Made by a program: the position numbers and the translations under genes
NCBI RefSeq assembly: GCF_030285625.1
Contig: NZ_CP127294.1
Location: 5,612,001 to 5,676,000 of the forward strand
Source: Amycolatopsis sp. 2-15
GTDB lineage: Bacteria; Actinomycetota; Actinomycetes; Mycobacteriales; Pseudonocardiaceae
Reading direction: 5' to 3'
DNA: 64,000 bases
In this document: positions 50,409 to 64,000 of the stretch, piece by piece
How the letters are laid out: each line of letters starts with the position of its first letter
How positions within the stretch are numbered: the first letter of the stretch is position 1
The notes under the pieces: model-generated
Seen by the model: the letters and a program-made list of their open reading frames with translations, nothing else
The model's database searches: none
Told to the model about the DNA's origin: nothing

Positions 50409-51968
50409 ATGAGCGACGACGGCACTGGATCCGAGCCCGGTCTGCGCATCGGACTGGTCGCGGAGTCGACGAAAACCGAGACCCGCGTCGCGCTGACGCC
50501 GGACACCGTGCGCAAGGCCATCGGCCTGGGTTATCGCGTGCTGGTGGAGTCCGGGGCCGGCGTGCGATCGGGGTTCGACGACGAGGCCTACGTGTCCGCG
50601 GGCGCCGAGGTGACGGCCGATCCGGTGTGGGACGCGGACCTCGTCGTCACCGTCAACGCGCCCGATCCGGGTGAGATCGAGAAGCTGCGTCCGGGCACGA
50701 CCTTGGTGTCGATGCTGGCGCCGGCGCTCGAGCCGGACCGGCTGGCGGCGCTGGCCGCCCGCGGCGTCACGGCGCTCGCGATGGACGCGGTGCCCCGCAT
50801 CTCGCGGGCGCAGTCGCTGGACGTGCTCAGCTCGATGGCGAACATCGCCGGCTACCGGGCCGTGATCGAGGCCGCGCACGTGTTCGGCCGGTTTTTCACG
50901 GGCCAGGTCACGGCGGCCGGGAAGGTGCCGCCGGCGAAGGTGCTCGTCGCGGGGGCCGGGGTCGCCGGGCTCGCGGCGATCGCCGCGGCCAACAGCCTGG
51001 GTGCCGTGGTCCGCGCGACGGACCCGCGCCCGGAGGTGGCCGACCAGGTCCGTTCGCTCGGTGGCGAGTACCTCGCCGTCGAGGTCGAGCAGGAGGCCAG
51101 CACCGACGGCTACGCCAAGGCGACCTCGGAGGCCTACGACAAGCGGGCCGCGGAGATCTACTCCGAGCAGGCCGCCGACGTGGACATCGTCATCACGACC
51201 GCGCTCATCCCGGGCCGGCCCGCGCCGAAGCTGTTCACGGCCGACCAGGTCGCGTTGATGAAGCCGGGCAGCGTCGTCGTCGACATGGCCGCCGCGCAGG
51301 GCGGCAACGTCGCCGGCACGGAGGCCGGCGAGGTCGTGACCACGGACAACGGCGTCACGATCATCGGCTACACCGACCTGCCGGGCCGGTTGCCCGCGCA
51401 GGCTTCGCAGCTCTACGGCACGAACGTCGTGAACCTGCTGAAGCTGCTCACGCCCGAGAAGGACGGCCGGCCGGCCCTCGACTTCGAGGATGTCGTGCAG
51501 CGCGGGCTGACCGTGGTCCGCGACGGCGAGGTCCTGTGGCCGCCGCCGAAGGTGTCGGTGAGCGCGGCTCCGCAGGCCGCGCCCGCCGCGCCCGCCAAGA
51601 CGCCGGAACCCGAGAAGCCGCGTTCGCCGTGGGCGCGGGCGACGGTCGCCGTGCTCGGCGCGGTGGTCCTGTTCCTGGCGTCGGCGTTCGCACCGCCTGA
51701 GCTGGCCGGGCACCTCACGGTGTTCGTGCTCGCCATCGTGATCGGCTTCTACGTCATCGGCAACGTGCACCACGCGCTGCACACGCCGCTGATGTCGGTC
51801 ACCAACGCGATCTCCGGGATCATCGTCGTCGGCGCGATCCTGCAGATCGCCGGCGCCGGGATCGCCACCACCATCCTGGCCGCGGCCGCCGTGCTGCTGG
51901 CCTCCATCAACATCGTCGGTGGCTTCATGGTGACCCGCCGGATGCTGTCGATGTTCTCGAGGAGCTGA
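50409..51968 (+). CDS. pntA: NAD(P) transhydrogenase subunit alpha
   Basis: A 519-residue protein containing both the NAD-binding domain (about residues 10-385, with [21 protein letters not shown] and the mobile-loop region [14 protein letters not shown]) and a C-terminal membrane part with four helices ([65 protein letters not shown]). It is thus the full E. coli-like alpha subunit, not the split form. With PntB it couples proton entry to NADPH formation from NADH. GAGGAGAAG precedes the ATG at 50409; pntB follows after 7 bases. It sits between trehalose and GlgE genes, which is unusual. Confidence 0.94.
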   Translation: MSDDGTGSEPGLRIGLVAESTKTETRVALTPDTVRKAIGLGYRVLVESGAGVRSGFDDEAYVSAGAEVTADPVWDADLVVTVNAPDPGEIEKLRPGTTLVSMLAPALEPDRLAALAARGVTALAMDAVPRISRAQSLDVLSSMANIAGYRAVIEAAHVFGRFFTGQVTAAGKVPPAKVLVAGAGVAGLAAIAAANSLGAVVRATDPRPEVADQVRSLGGEYLAVEVEQEASTDGYAKATSEAYDKRAAEIYSEQAADVDIVITTALIPGRPAPKLFTADQVALMKPGSVVVDMAAAQGGNVAGTEAGEVVTTDNGVTIIGYTDLPGRLPAQASQLYGTNVVNLLKLLTPEKDGRPALDFEDVVQRGLTVVRDGEVLWPPPKVSVSAAPQAAPAAPAKTPEPEKPRSPWARATVAVLGAVVLFLASAFAPPELAGHLTVFVLAIVIGFYVIGNVHHALHTPLMSVTNAISGIIVVGAILQIAGAGIATTILAAAAVLLASINIVGGFMVTRRMLSMFSRS

Positions 51969-51975
51969 GCGAGCA

Positions 51976-53394
51976 GTGCACGCTGAAACGTGGAAGTTGG
52001 CGGCGTACCTGATCGCTGCCCTGTTGTTCGTGGCCAGCCTCGCGGGGCTCGCCAAGCACGAGACCTCGCGCCGCGGGGTCTGGTTCGGGATCGCCGGCAT
52101 GGCGATCGCGCTCGTCGCGACCGCGGCCACCGCGCTGGGGCTGGCGTCGGGGCTCGGCATCACGCTGCTGCTCATCGCGCTCGTGATCGGCGCCGCGATC
52201 GGCGTGTGGCGGGCGCGCGTGGTCGAGATGACGGGCATGCCCGAGCTGATCGCGCTGATGCACAGCTTCGTCGGCCTCGCCGCGGTACTGGTCGGCTGGA
52301 ACGGGTTCCTCGAGGTCGAGGGGAACGCCACGCAGACCGAGCTCGTGGGGTCGCTGCTGGGCATCCACCACGCCGAGGTCGTGATCGGCGTGTTCATCGG
52401 CGCCGTGACGTTCACCGGCTCGATCATCGCCTACCTGAAGCTGTCGGCGCGGATCCCTTCGGCGCCGCTGCGGCTGCCGGGCAAGAACGTGCTCAACCTC
52501 GGCGCGCTGGTCGCGTTCGTGGTGCTCACGGTGTTCTTCGTGATCACCCCCGCCACGTGGCTGCTCGTGGTGGTCACGGTGCTGGCGCTGGCGCTGGGCG
52601 TCCACCTGGTCGCCTCGATCGGCGGCGGGGACATGCCGGTGGTCGTGTCGATGCTCAACAGCTACTCCGGCTGGGCCGCGGCCGCGTCGGGCTTCCTGCT
52701 GGGCAACGACTTGCTGATCATCACCGGCGCGCTCGTCGGCTCCTCCGGTGCCTATCTGTCCTACGTGATGTGCAAGGCGATGAACCGCTCGTTCATCTCC
52801 GTCATCGCGGGCGGCTTCGGCGCGCCGGCGTCCAGCGGCCCGGCGGAGGTCACGGGCGAGCACCGCGAGATCGACGCCGCCGGGGTGGCCGAGCTGCTGT
52901 CGAACGCGAGCTCGGTGGTCATCACGCCGGGTTACGGGATGGCGGTCGCGCAGGCGCAGTCGCCGGTGGCCGAGCTGACGCGGCGGCTGCGGGAGCAGGG
53001 CGTGAACGTCCGGTTCGGGGTGCACCCCGTCGCCGGTCGCCTGCCCGGGCACATGAACGTGCTGCTCGCCGAGGCGAAGGTGCCCTACGACATCGTCCTG
53101 GAGATGGACGAGATCAACGACGACCTCGCCGACACCGACGTCGTGCTCGTGATCGGGGCCAACGACACCGTGAACCCGTCGGCCGCGGAGGACCCGGGCA
53201 GCCCGATCGCCGGCATGCCGGTGCTGCGGGTCTGGGAGGCCGGCAACGTCGTGGTGTTCAAGCGGTCCATGGCGCCGGGCTACGCGGGCGTGCAGAACCC
53301 GTTGTTCTTCCGCGAGAACAGCCAGATGCTCTTCGGCGACGCCAAGGAGCGGGTGCAGGACATCCTCGCGGCGCTGCCGGCCCGCGTCGGCTGA
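51976..53394 (+). CDS. pntB: NAD(P) transhydrogenase subunit beta
   Basis: A 472-residue protein with about nine membrane helices in the first 270 residues, including [20 protein letters not shown] and [20 protein letters not shown], the conserved proton-channel region with its His. The NADP-binding domain follows (about 290-472) with [36 protein letters not shown] and NDTVNPSA. It forms the NADPH site and half of the proton channel with PntA. GTG start 7 bases after the pntA stop. A strong hairpin follows the gene. Confidence 0.95.
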   Translation: MHAETWKLAAYLIAALLFVASLAGLAKHETSRRGVWFGIAGMAIALVATAATALGLASGLGITLLLIALVIGAAIGVWRARVVEMTGMPELIALMHSFVGLAAVLVGWNGFLEVEGNATQTELVGSLLGIHHAEVVIGVFIGAVTFTGSIIAYLKLSARIPSAPLRLPGKNVLNLGALVAFVVLTVFFVITPATWLLVVVTVLALALGVHLVASIGGGDMPVVVSMLNSYSGWAAAASGFLLGNDLLIITGALVGSSGAYLSYVMCKAMNRSFISVIAGGFGAPASSGPAEVTGEHREIDAAGVAELLSNASSVVITPGYGMAVAQAQSPVAELTRRLREQGVNVRFGVHPVAGRLPGHMNVLLAEAKVPYDIVLEMDEINDDLADTDVVLVIGANDTVNPSAAEDPGSPIAGMPVLRVWEAGNVVVFKRSMAPGYAGVQNPLFFRENSQMLFGDAKERVQDILAALPARVG

Positions 53395-53435
53395 GCCGGT
53401 ACCACCACACCGCGACGACCACACCGCGCGACCAC

Positions 53436-53483
53436 ACCGCGCCGCCGGACCGGGGCAGACAGACCCCGGACCGGCGGCGCGGT
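53436..53483 (+). terminator. 20-bp hairpin terminator after pntAB
   Basis: 53436-53455 pairs with 53464-53483 with a single mismatch and an 8-base loop. There is no T-tract. Just before it are three near-copies of GACCACACCGCG (53404-53441), a short tandem repeat of unknown meaning. Confidence 0.75.
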
Positions 53484-53621
53484 GCTGTGTCCGGTGCCCA
53501 CTGTGGACAGTCGGGCGCGGGTCCCGCCCGGGTTCGCCGACTCGGGCGACGAACTGTGAACGTTGTTCGACTTCTGTGTTACGGGGGTACTGCGAAAAGC
53601 AGGCTCGGGTGATTGTTCCGC

Positions 53622-53647
53622 CGTTCGAGTTGCGCCTTATTCGAACG
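53622..53647. promoter_or_regulatory. Inverted repeat in the glgE upstream region
   Basis: CGTTCGA at 53622-53628 and TCGAACG at 53641-53647 form a 7-bp inverted repeat with a 12-base spacer. The 413-base gap between pntB and glgE holds this, the pntB terminator and otherwise no gene that I can support. A role in glgE control is possible. Confidence 0.35.
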
Positions 53648-53807
53648 TGTGGGAACGGGGAAACTCCGCCCGGACGGATCCGTTTCGCCCGACCGGGTGG
53701 CGGGTACAACCGTAAAAGGCCCCGCTGTCAAGGGCTTTGAGGGAATCAGGCACACTGACCGTGCTCGCGTTCGCACGGAAATCAGCACAGCCAAGAGGGG
53801 CGTTGCC

Positions 53808-55787
<1,980 letters not shown>

Positions 55788-55881
55788 CCGGGCCCTGAAC
55801 GATTTTCCAGCCACCCTGCACGCACGGCACGCGGCAGGGACGATCGAACGTACCGCCGACTGCGGGACGAGGTGGAGTTTG

Positions 55882-57690
55882 ATGGACGACGAGAGCCGGC
55901 CCGACGCAGCTCTGGGCCTGGACGGTGTTCCGCACACGGGTGAGGCGATGACCGCCGAGGGCCTGCTCGTGGAACCGCAGGCGAACGAGTTCGCGCACGC
56001 CGAGGAAGCGCCGCGCGACCCGCACTGGTTCAAGGGCGCCGTGTTCTACGAGGTGCTCGTGCGCGCCTTCACCGACTCGAACGGCGACGGCACGGGCGAC
56101 CTGCGCGGCCTCGCGAGCCGCCTGGACTATCTGGAGTGGCTCGGCGTCGACTGCCTGTGGCTGCCGCCGTTCTACGCGTCGCCGCTGCGCGACGGCGGCT
56201 ACGACATCAGCGACTTCCGTTCGGTGCTGCCGGAGTTCGGCACCGTCGAGGACTTCGTGTACCTGCTCGGAGAGGCGCACCGCCGCGGCATCCGCGTGAT
56301 CACCGACCTGGTGCTCAACCACACCTCCGACGCGCACCCGTGGTTCCAGCAGTCGCGTTCGGACCCGGACGGCCCGTACGGCGACTACTACGTGTGGAGC
56401 GAGGACGACTCGCGCTACGCCGACGCGCGCATCATCTTCGTGGACACCGAGACGTCGAACTGGACCTACGACCCGGTGCGCGGCCAGTTCTACTGGCACC
56501 GCTTCTTCAGCCACCAGCCGGACCTCAACTACGAGAACCCGGCCGTGCAGGAAGCGATGATCGACGTGCTGCGGTTCTGGCTCGACCTCGGCATCGACGG
56601 GTTCCGGCTCGACGCCGTGCCGTACCTGTTCGAGCAGGAGGGCACCAACTGCGAGAACCTGCCGCGCACGCACGAGTTCCTCAAGCGCTGCCGCAAGGTC
56701 GTCGACGACGAGTTCCCCGGCCGGATCCTGCTGGCCGAGGCGAACCAGTGGCCCTCCGACGTGGTGGAGTACTTCGGCGACCCGGACGTCGGCGGCGACG
56801 AGTGCCACATGGCGTTCCACTTCCCGCTGATGCCGCGCATCTTCATGGCGGTGCGGCGCGAGTCGCGGTTCCCGATCTCGGAGATCCTGCTGCAGACCCC
56901 GCAGATCCCGAGCGGCACGCAGTGGGGCATCTTCCTGCGCAACCACGACGAGCTCACGCTCGAGATGGTCACGGACGAAGAGCGGGACTACATGTACTCC
57001 GAATACGCCAAGGACCCGCGGATGAAGGCCAACATCGGCATCCGCAGGCGCCTGGCGCCGCTGCTGGACAACGACCGCAACCAGCAGGAGCTCTTCACCG
57101 CGATGCTGCTCTCGCTGCCGGGCTCGCCCGTTCTGTACTACGGTGACGAGATCGGCATGGGAGACAACATCTGGCTCGGCGACCGCGACGCGGTCCGCAC
57201 CCCCATGCAGTGGACGCCGGACCGCAACGCCGGCTTCTCCTCCTGCGACCCCGGCCGCATCTACCTGCCGGTGATCATGGACCCGGTCTACGGGTACGAG
57301 GCCCTCAACGTCGAGGCCCAGTCGAACAACGTGTCGTCGCTGCTGAACTGGACGCGGCGGATGATCGAGGTGCGCAAGCAGCACCACGCGTTCGCCGAGG
57401 GCAACTTCGTGGACCTCGGCGGGTCCAACCCGAGCGTGCTGGCCTACAAGCGCCAGTGGCGCCGCCCGGACGGGCGCGAGGACGTGGTGCTGTGCGTGAA
57501 CAACCTGTCGCGCTTCCCGCAGCCGGTGGAACTCGACCTGGCCGGCCACCGCGGCTCGGTGCCGGTGGAGCTCACCGGCGGGGTGCGGTTCCCGGAGGTC
57601 GGTGAACTTCCGTACCTGCTCACGCTGCCCGGACACGGGTTCTACTGGTTCCAGCTCCTCGAGCGGGAAGCCGAAGGCGAAATGAGGTGA
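55882..57690 (+). CDS. treS: Trehalose synthase (maltose alpha-D-glucosyltransferase)
   Basis: A 602-residue GH13_16 enzyme. [25 protein letters not shown] opens the barrel (broken here by TreS-specific residues); the catalytic motifs are [15 protein letters not shown] (Asp), [11 protein letters not shown] (Glu) and [11 protein letters not shown] (Asp). It interconverts trehalose and maltose, in vivo mostly toward maltose for Mak. It has no fused kinase domain; maltokinase is the next gene. The ATG at 55882 follows GGTGGAG, and the stop is overlapped by the mak GTG. Confidence 0.95.
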   Translation: MDDESRPDAALGLDGVPHTGEAMTAEGLLVEPQANEFAHAEEAPRDPHWFKGAVFYEVLVRAFTDSNGDGTGDLRGLASRLDYLEWLGVDCLWLPPFYASPLRDGGYDISDFRSVLPEFGTVEDFVYLLGEAHRRGIRVITDLVLNHTSDAHPWFQQSRSDPDGPYGDYYVWSEDDSRYADARIIFVDTETSNWTYDPVRGQFYWHRFFSHQPDLNYENPAVQEAMIDVLRFWLDLGIDGFRLDAVPYLFEQEGTNCENLPRTHEFLKRCRKVVDDEFPGRILLAEANQWPSDVVEYFGDPDVGGDECHMAFHFPLMPRIFMAVRRESRFPISEILLQTPQIPSGTQWGIFLRNHDELTLEMVTDEERDYMYSEYAKDPRMKANIGIRRRLAPLLDNDRNQQELFTAMLLSLPGSPVLYYGDEIGMGDNIWLGDRDAVRTPMQWTPDRNAGFSSCDPGRIYLPVIMDPVYGYEALNVEAQSNNVSSLLNWTRRMIEVRKQHHAFAEGNFVDLGGSNPSVLAYKRQWRRPDGREDVVLCVNNLSRFPQPVELDLAGHRGSVPVELTGGVRFPEVGELPYLLTLPGHGFYWFQLLEREAEGEMR

Positions 57691-59084
57691 GTGCCTTGAA
57701 CGACCACGGGCACCTGGTCGAGCAGCTCGTCGCGGAGCTGCCGGCCTGGCTTCCGGCACAGCGGTGGTTCGCGGGCAAGGACCGGCCGATCACGGCCGTC
57801 CGCGCGCTCGCGTCCACGGTGCTGGTCGAAGGCGACCCGCAGCTGCTGCACGTGGTCGTCGAGGTGGTGCAGGGCGAGCGGTCCGAGCCCTACCAGCTGC
57901 TGATCGGGCGCCGTTCGCACCCGCCGGAGATCTCGTCGTCGGCGTGGATCGGCGCCGACGGCGGCCTCAACTTCTACGAGGCGAGCGGCGACGCGGACCT
58001 GACCGCGGTGCTGCTCGACCACGTGGTGGCCGGCGACCGCGTCGGCCCACTCGTGTTCGAGCACGAGCCCGGCGCACAGCTCACCGGCGGGCTGCGCGCG
58101 CGGCCCATCACCTCCGAGCAGAGCAACACGTCGCTGGTGTACGGCGGGCAGTACATCCTCAAGCTGTTCCGCAAGCTCAGCCCGGGGACGAACAAGGACC
58201 TGCTGCTGCACCGCGCGCTGCAGAAGGCGGGCTGCGAGCACATCGCCGAGGTCGTCGGCTCGATCACCGGCGAGCTCGCCGGTGAGCCGGCGACGATCGC
58301 GATGCTGCAGGTATACCTGCCCGACGCCGTCGACGGCTGGGCCATGGCCACCACGAGCGTGCGCGACCTGATGGCCGAGCCGGAGCTGCATCCCGACGAG
58401 GTCGGCGGCGACTTCGCCGGCGAAGCCGAACGCCTGGGCGCGGCGGTGGCCCACGTGCACACCGACCTCGCGGCGGCGCTGGGCGCGTACCCGGTGGACG
58501 AGCCGGAGCTCGACCGCACGGTGGCGGGCATGACCGAGCGGCTCGACCGGGTCGCGCGCGCCGTCCCGCAGCTGGCCGAGTATGTGCCCGCGCTGCACAA
58601 GGTGTTCGACGCGCTGCGTGAGCTGCCGCCGGGCCGGCCGGGGATCTCGATGCAGTACATCCACGGCGACCTGCACCTCGGCCAGGTGCTGCGCACGGTC
58701 GGCGGCTGGCTGCTGCTCGACTTCGAGGGCGAGCCGGCCGCGCCGCTGCAGGAGCGGCACGCGCTGCGGTCGCCGCTGCGCGACGTCGCGGGCATGCTGC
58801 GCTCGTTCGACTACGCGGCCCGGCAGCTGCTCGTGGGCCAGCCGGACGACCCGGCGATGACCGAACGCGCGCTCGAATGGGCGCGCCGCAACCGCACGGC
58901 TTTCTGCGACGGGTACGCCGGGGCCGCCGGCCCGATCGGCGACCCGCGCGAGCACGGAGAGCTGCTTCGTGCGTTCGAACTCGACAAAGCGGTGTACGAA
59001 GTGGCTTACGAGCACGCGAACCGGCCCGACTGGCTGGCCGTGCCCGTGGCGGCGATCGCCCGCATCGCCCATGGAGGTGAGTGA
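57687..59084 (+). CDS. mak: Maltokinase
   Basis: A 465-residue kinase of the aminoglycoside phosphotransferase-like fold. The N-terminal maltokinase cap contains [18 protein letters not shown]. The ATP site follows with [19 protein letters not shown] (the conserved Lys), and the catalytic loop is [13 protein letters not shown], with LLLDFEGEP as the metal-binding DFE. It phosphorylates maltose from TreS to maltose-1-phosphate for GlgE. GTG at 57687 overlaps the treS stop; a TTG at 57696 is also well spaced from GAGGTGA, so the exact start may be nine bases later. Coupled to glgB downstream. Confidence 0.94.
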   Translation: MSALNDHGHLVEQLVAELPAWLPAQRWFAGKDRPITAVRALASTVLVEGDPQLLHVVVEVVQGERSEPYQLLIGRRSHPPEISSSAWIGADGGLNFYEASGDADLTAVLLDHVVAGDRVGPLVFEHEPGAQLTGGLRARPITSEQSNTSLVYGGQYILKLFRKLSPGTNKDLLLHRALQKAGCEHIAEVVGSITGELAGEPATIAMLQVYLPDAVDGWAMATTSVRDLMAEPELHPDEVGGDFAGEAERLGAAVAHVHTDLAAALGAYPVDEPELDRTVAGMTERLDRVARAVPQLAEYVPALHKVFDALRELPPGRPGISMQYIHGDLHLGQVLRTVGGWLLLDFEGEPAAPLQERHALRSPLRDVAGMLRSFDYAARQLLVGQPDDPAMTERALEWARRNRTAFCDGYAGAAGPIGDPREHGELLRAFELDKAVYEVAYEHANRPDWLAVPVAAIARIAHGGE

Positions 59085-59088
59085 AGAC

Positions 59089-61317
<2,229 letters not shown>

Positions 61318-61346
61318 GGCTGTCGGAAAATTTCTCACGTTAGTCC

Positions 61347-61376
61347 TTGCCGGTGAACAACCGGTCGGGTTAGCTT
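61347..61376 (+). promoter_or_regulatory. Predicted promoter of the GH16 gene with an inverted repeat in the spacer
   Basis: TTGCCG (61347-61352), 18-base spacer, TAGCTT (61371-61376). CCGGT-GAACA-ACCGG (61350-61364) lies in the spacer and could be a repressor site. Confidence 0.5.
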
Positions 61377-61445
61377 TGTTGCCATCCACAACAAACCCGG
61401 GGTGGCGCCGCCAGGCCGCCCCTCGAGTGACGAGGGATGACGACG

Positions 61446-62273
61446 ATGAAGTCTCTGAAGACGCCTGCCCGGTGGCGGCTGCTGGCGATCCCGGCCGCGT
61501 TGGCGGTGGCGGGGGCGGTGACGCTCACGGCGACACCGGCCGGCATCGCGGCTCCGGCGAGCCCGGCCGCCACGTTCACCGACGACTTCGACGGGCCCGC
61601 GGGCAGCCCGGCCGACGGCTCGAAGTGGAACTACGAGACCGGCGACAACGTGAACAACCACGAGCGCGAGTGGTACACCTCCGGCGCCGCCAACGCGGCG
61701 CTCGACGGCCAGGGTCACCTGGTGATCACGGCGAAGAAGGAGAGCTCGGGCAACAACTGCTGGTACGGCCCGTGCCAGTACACCTCGGCGCGGCTCAACA
61801 CCTCCGGCAAGTTCTCCACGAGCTCCGGCCACGTCGAGGTCCGCATGAAGCTCCCGCGCGGGCAGGGCATGTGGCCCGCGTTCTGGATGCTCGGCGGCGG
61901 CAACTGGCCGACCGACGGCGAGATCGACGTCATGGAGAACATCGGCAAGGAGTCGAACACCGTGCACGGCACGATCCACGGCCCGGGCTACTCCGGCGCC
62001 AACGGCATCGGCGCGGCCTACAACGGTCCGAACTTCTCCGACGACTTCCACACCTACGCGGTGGACTGGTCCATGAACAAGATCGTGTGGTCGGTGGACG
62101 GCAACGCCTACGAGACACGCACGCCGGCTGACCTCAACGGCAACAAGTGGGTCTACGACCACCCGTTTTTCCTCATCCTCAACCTCGCCGTGGGCGGCGA
62201 CTGGCCGGGTGACCCGGACGGTGGCACGCAGTTCCCGCAGCAGCTCGTGGTCGACTACGTGCACGTGAGCTGA
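61446..62273 (+). CDS. Secreted glycoside hydrolase family 16 beta-glucanase
   Basis: A 275-residue protein with a signal peptide (LLAIPAALAVAGAVTLTATPAGIAA). The mature GH16 jelly-roll has FTDDFDGPAGSP at the start, NNHEREWYTSG, and the catalytic DGEIDVMENIG, in which the first and last Glu are nucleophile and acid/base of the E-[ILV]-D-x-x-E motif. It probably hydrolyses beta-1,3- or mixed-linked glucans outside the cell, such as fungal or plant wall polymers, and is unrelated in substrate to the neighbouring alpha-glucan genes. Of two ATGs, 61446 has GAGGG at better spacing than 61437. Two strong hairpins follow. Confidence 0.92.
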   Translation: MKSLKTPARWRLLAIPAALAVAGAVTLTATPAGIAAPASPAATFTDDFDGPAGSPADGSKWNYETGDNVNNHEREWYTSGAANAALDGQGHLVITAKKESSGNNCWYGPCQYTSARLNTSGKFSTSSGHVEVRMKLPRGQGMWPAFWMLGGGNWPTDGEIDVMENIGKESNTVHGTIHGPGYSGANGIGAAYNGPNFSDDFHTYAVDWSMNKIVWSVDGNAYETRTPADLNGNKWVYDHPFFLILNLAVGGDWPGDPDGGTQFPQQLVVDYVHVS

Positions 62274-62377
62274 GCGTCCACTTCGGACGTCTCACCCGGA
62301 CGGGGCACGCCACCGGACGCCTCCGCGAATTCGGGCCGTGGCGGCGGGCGGAGATCGGGCGGGCGCGGATCTCCGCG

Positions 62378-62415
62378 GCTTCGCCCGGCTCGACTTGCGG
62401 CGAGCCGGGCGAAGC
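62378..62415. terminator. 15-bp hairpin between convergent genes
   Basis: 62378-62392 pairs perfectly with 62401-62415 (GCTTCGCCCGGCTCG), 8-base loop. It lies between the GH16 stop and the regulator stop and can serve both strands. Confidence 0.7.
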
Positions 62416-62450
62416 TCCGGAACCCGGCGCGTCCGCCGGTGATCAGACCT

Positions 62451-62501
62451 GGCCCGGGCCGGGGTTTTCCGTTGCGGCGGCAGGAAACCCCGGCCCGGGC
62501 C
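62451..62501. terminator. Second strong hairpin between convergent genes
   Basis: 62451-62470 pairs with 62483-62501 (19 bp, one bulged T), 12-base loop. It is close to the stop of the leftward regulator gene and probably its terminator. Confidence 0.75.
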
Positions 62502-62535
62502 GGAACCAGGCCTGCGGTGGCCGTCTGCAGTGGAC

Positions 62536-63546
62536 CTACAGCCAGCCCCGGGCTTTCGCGTTCATGCCGGCCTGGAAGCGGGTCGTGGCGTTGAGCTCGG
62601 TCATCAGCCGCTGCACGCGCCGCTGCGTGGTGCGGGGACTCCAGCCGAGGGCGCGGCCGATGCCGGCGTCGGTCTGACCGGCGGCGAGGAGGGTGAGCAG
62701 CGTCGTCGTCTCGGGATCGCGGTCCGGCGCCGGGTCGGTGAGGGCCTCGGCGATGGGCACGGCGCGGTCCCACTCCGCTTCGAACAGCGTGACGAGCGCG
62801 TCGAGCAGGGCCGAGGCGTGGATGATGTAGGCCGCGTCCACGACGTGCGGTGAGGAACTGATCGGGATCACCGCGACCTCCTCGTCGGCCATCACCATCT
62901 TGATCGGCAGCTGCGGGCGCACGCGCGAGCGTTCGCCGTGGGTGCCGCTCACGAGGATGTCGTTGCGCAGCCGGCCGGCGACGGCGATCGCCTCCCGGTC
63001 GTAGATCACGCGGTAGGTGATGCCGGCCTTGAGCCGCCGGCGTTCCGGGTCGAGGTTCTCCCCAGGCACGCTGACGTACGGCGGCCGGTCGAACCCGCGG
63101 ATCTGCGTGCGGGCCTCGTCCTGCAGCCGCCGCACGCGGACGTCGATGTTCTCCGAGCCGGTCACGACCTCGACGAGCTCGGCGGGGTGGGTGAATCGGC
63201 TGGCTTCGCGGTGCACCGCCATCAGGTCCTCGATCGCCGCGCGGGCGCTGCGCAGCTCGGCCGCGCGTTCGGCCGCGAGCGCACCCAGTGCGATGTCGGG
63301 GGCCGCGGCGAGGTAGCGCGCGGGCCGCCCGGGCACCCGGCTCGCCATGCCGCTCGCGGTGAGCCGGGAAAGCGCCCGCGCCACCTGCTGGGCGGAAAGT
63401 CCGCATTGTTCCACCAGGTCCACAGCTCGCGTGCGCGGATGGCCGAGCAGCGCCGTGTAGACGCGCGCGTCGGTGGCCGGGACGCCGAGTGCGTCGAGGT
63501 CCCGCAGCTGCTGGCGGGAACCCGCCACCTGGCGACTATTGGTCAT
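62536..63546 (-). CDS. TrmB/LuxR-type two-HTH transcriptional regulator
   Basis: A 336-residue protein. The N-terminus holds a TrmB-like winged helix (LGVPATDARVYTALLGHPRTRAVDLVEQCG, read as helix and turn, then QQVARALSRLTASGM). The middle 170 residues are a sensor-like domain (VVTGSENIDVRVRRLQDEA, VIPISSSPHVVDAAYIIHASALLDALVTLFEAEW). The C-terminus is a LuxR-type helix-turn-helix (TTLLTLLAAGQTDAGIGRALGWSPRTTQRRVQRLM). This architecture is common in actinobacteria, often next to secreted peptidase genes. It diverges from an exported-protein gene at 63670 and probably regulates it. ATG at 63544-63546. Confidence 0.85.
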   Translation of the reverse strand: MTNSRQVAGSRQQLRDLDALGVPATDARVYTALLGHPRTRAVDLVEQCGLSAQQVARALSRLTASGMASRVPGRPARYLAAAPDIALGALAAERAAELRSARAAIEDLMAVHREASRFTHPAELVEVVTGSENIDVRVRRLQDEARTQIRGFDRPPYVSVPGENLDPERRRLKAGITYRVIYDREAIAVAGRLRNDILVSGTHGERSRVRPQLPIKMVMADEEVAVIPISSSPHVVDAAYIIHASALLDALVTLFEAEWDRAVPIAEALTDPAPDRDPETTTLLTLLAAGQTDAGIGRALGWSPRTTQRRVQRLMTELNATTRFQAGMNAKARGWL

Positions 63547-63669
63547 GGTGGCTATCTTGCGCCACCTCGGCCACGGCTGGGAAATTGATCCGATCACTGG
63601 CCGACCGCACAGTGTTCTCCACCCTCTACCCCTGTGAACTCCCCGTCCCCCGACCCGAAAGGGAGCCAG

Positions 63670-64000
63670 GTGCCCCGCGCCCGAACGATCCCGTTTCGCC
63701 GTGTCCTGACCGCTGTCACCGCAGCCGTGACCCTCGCCGGTCTCGCCGTCGGACCGGCCACCGCCGCACCCGAGCCCGATCAGCCACCACCGTCGAGACA
63801 CGTCGCGATGCCCGACGGCGGCGCCATCACCGTCGACCCCGACGGCACCGCGACCCGCACCGACGCCCACGGCAAGCCGCTCGGCAAGACCGTGCTCGCG
63901 CTGCCACAGGGGACTTCTCCTCTCGGCTCGCTGGCACCGACCGACGACGCCGTGCGCGCCGCCTTCACCCGGAGCGCCACGCCCGAGCAGCCGAGTGACG
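63670..64000 (+). CDS. Exported protein, N-terminal part only
   Basis: The frame is open from the GTG at 63670, preceded by AAAGGGAG, to the window end (110 codons). There is a basic start (PRARTIPFRR), a hydrophobic segment (VLTAVTAAVTLAGLAVGPATAA) and an Ala-x-Ala cleavage site, then a Pro/Asp-rich propeptide-like region including VAMPDGGAITVDPDGTATRTD. The catalytic part, if any, lies beyond the window, so the family is undecided; divergent pairing with a TrmB/LuxR regulator fits a secreted peptidase, but that is a guess. Confidence 0.75.
   Translation, partial: MPRARTIPFRRVLTAVTAAVTLAGLAVGPATAAPEPDQPPPSRHVAMPDGGAITVDPDGTATRTDAHGKPLGKTVLALPQGTSPLGSLAPTDDAVRAAFTRSATPEQPSD

Noticed and set aside
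53559..53569. GAAC-GTT-GTTC, possible LexA (SOS) box upstream of glgE
   Set aside because: The actinobacterial site needs a 4-base spacer and an outer C/G pair (CGAAC-N4-GTTCG); here the spacer is 3 bases.

Overview
The window is about 70% GC or higher, with short intergenic gaps, frequent GTG starts, many 4-base ATGA/GTGA gene overlaps, F420-type (LLM) oxidoreductases and a complete GlgE glycogen pathway. This points to a high-GC actinomycete, most likely of the Pseudonocardiaceae (Amycolatopsis-like). No rRNA, tRNA, CRISPR array, transposase or integrase was seen. Most of the window looks chromosomal and vertically inherited; the clearest exception is a lower-GC membrane gene near 22.4 kb.

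Layout, left end. The 3' end of a flavin monooxygenase gene (1-744) is followed by a minus-strand block. A zinc-free ribosomal protein L36 gene (811-933) lies downstream of a six-gene, 4-base-coupled operon read right to left (8848 to 994). That operon encodes a SWIM zinc-finger protein, a 210-residue low-complexity protein with 34-residue tandem repeats, a DUF5691 protein, a MoxR-type AAA+ ATPase, a DUF5682 protein with TraB/TIKI-like motifs and a VWA/MIDAS protein. This operon is the best candidate here for a poorly described system. From 9.0 to 13.9 kb there is an envelope-glycosylation locus: an SqdB-like epimerase, GtrA, a GT-C/GT2 fusion and a second epimerase. From 14.2 to 16.3 kb there is an XRE regulator - ImmA/IrrE peptidase - seven-TM protein cassette.

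Middle (16-39.6 kb). This part holds small metabolic and secreted functions: a 2H phosphoesterase, a nucleoside deaminase with an LLM oxidoreductase, an Lrp regulator, an SRPBCC protein, a Tat-exported PHP-family metallohydrolase, a membrane-anchored lysozyme-like protein, a DHA2 efflux pump and a secreted trypsin-like protease. A GntR regulator precedes an aldehyde dehydrogenase / alcohol dehydrogenase / acyl-CoA dehydrogenase operon. An AceE-like E1 diverges from an Lrp regulator, which is followed by a flavin monooxygenase-like gene. A decayed LLM oxidoreductase gene sits behind a KstR-like operator, followed by two tandem exported M1 peptidases.

Right end (39.8-61.3 kb). This is a dense alpha-glucan/trehalose island: malQ, glgX-treY-treZ (coupled), a second glgX, pntAB (NAD(P) transhydrogenase), then glgE, treS-mak-glgB. 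Together these genes link glycogen, malto-oligosaccharides, trehalose and maltose-1-phosphate. TreS and Mak turn trehalose into maltose-1-phosphate, GlgE polymerises it and GlgB branches it. GlgX and MalQ trim and rearrange the glucan, and TreY/TreZ release trehalose from it. A secreted GH16 glucanase, a TrmB/LuxR-type regulator and the start of an exported protein close the window.
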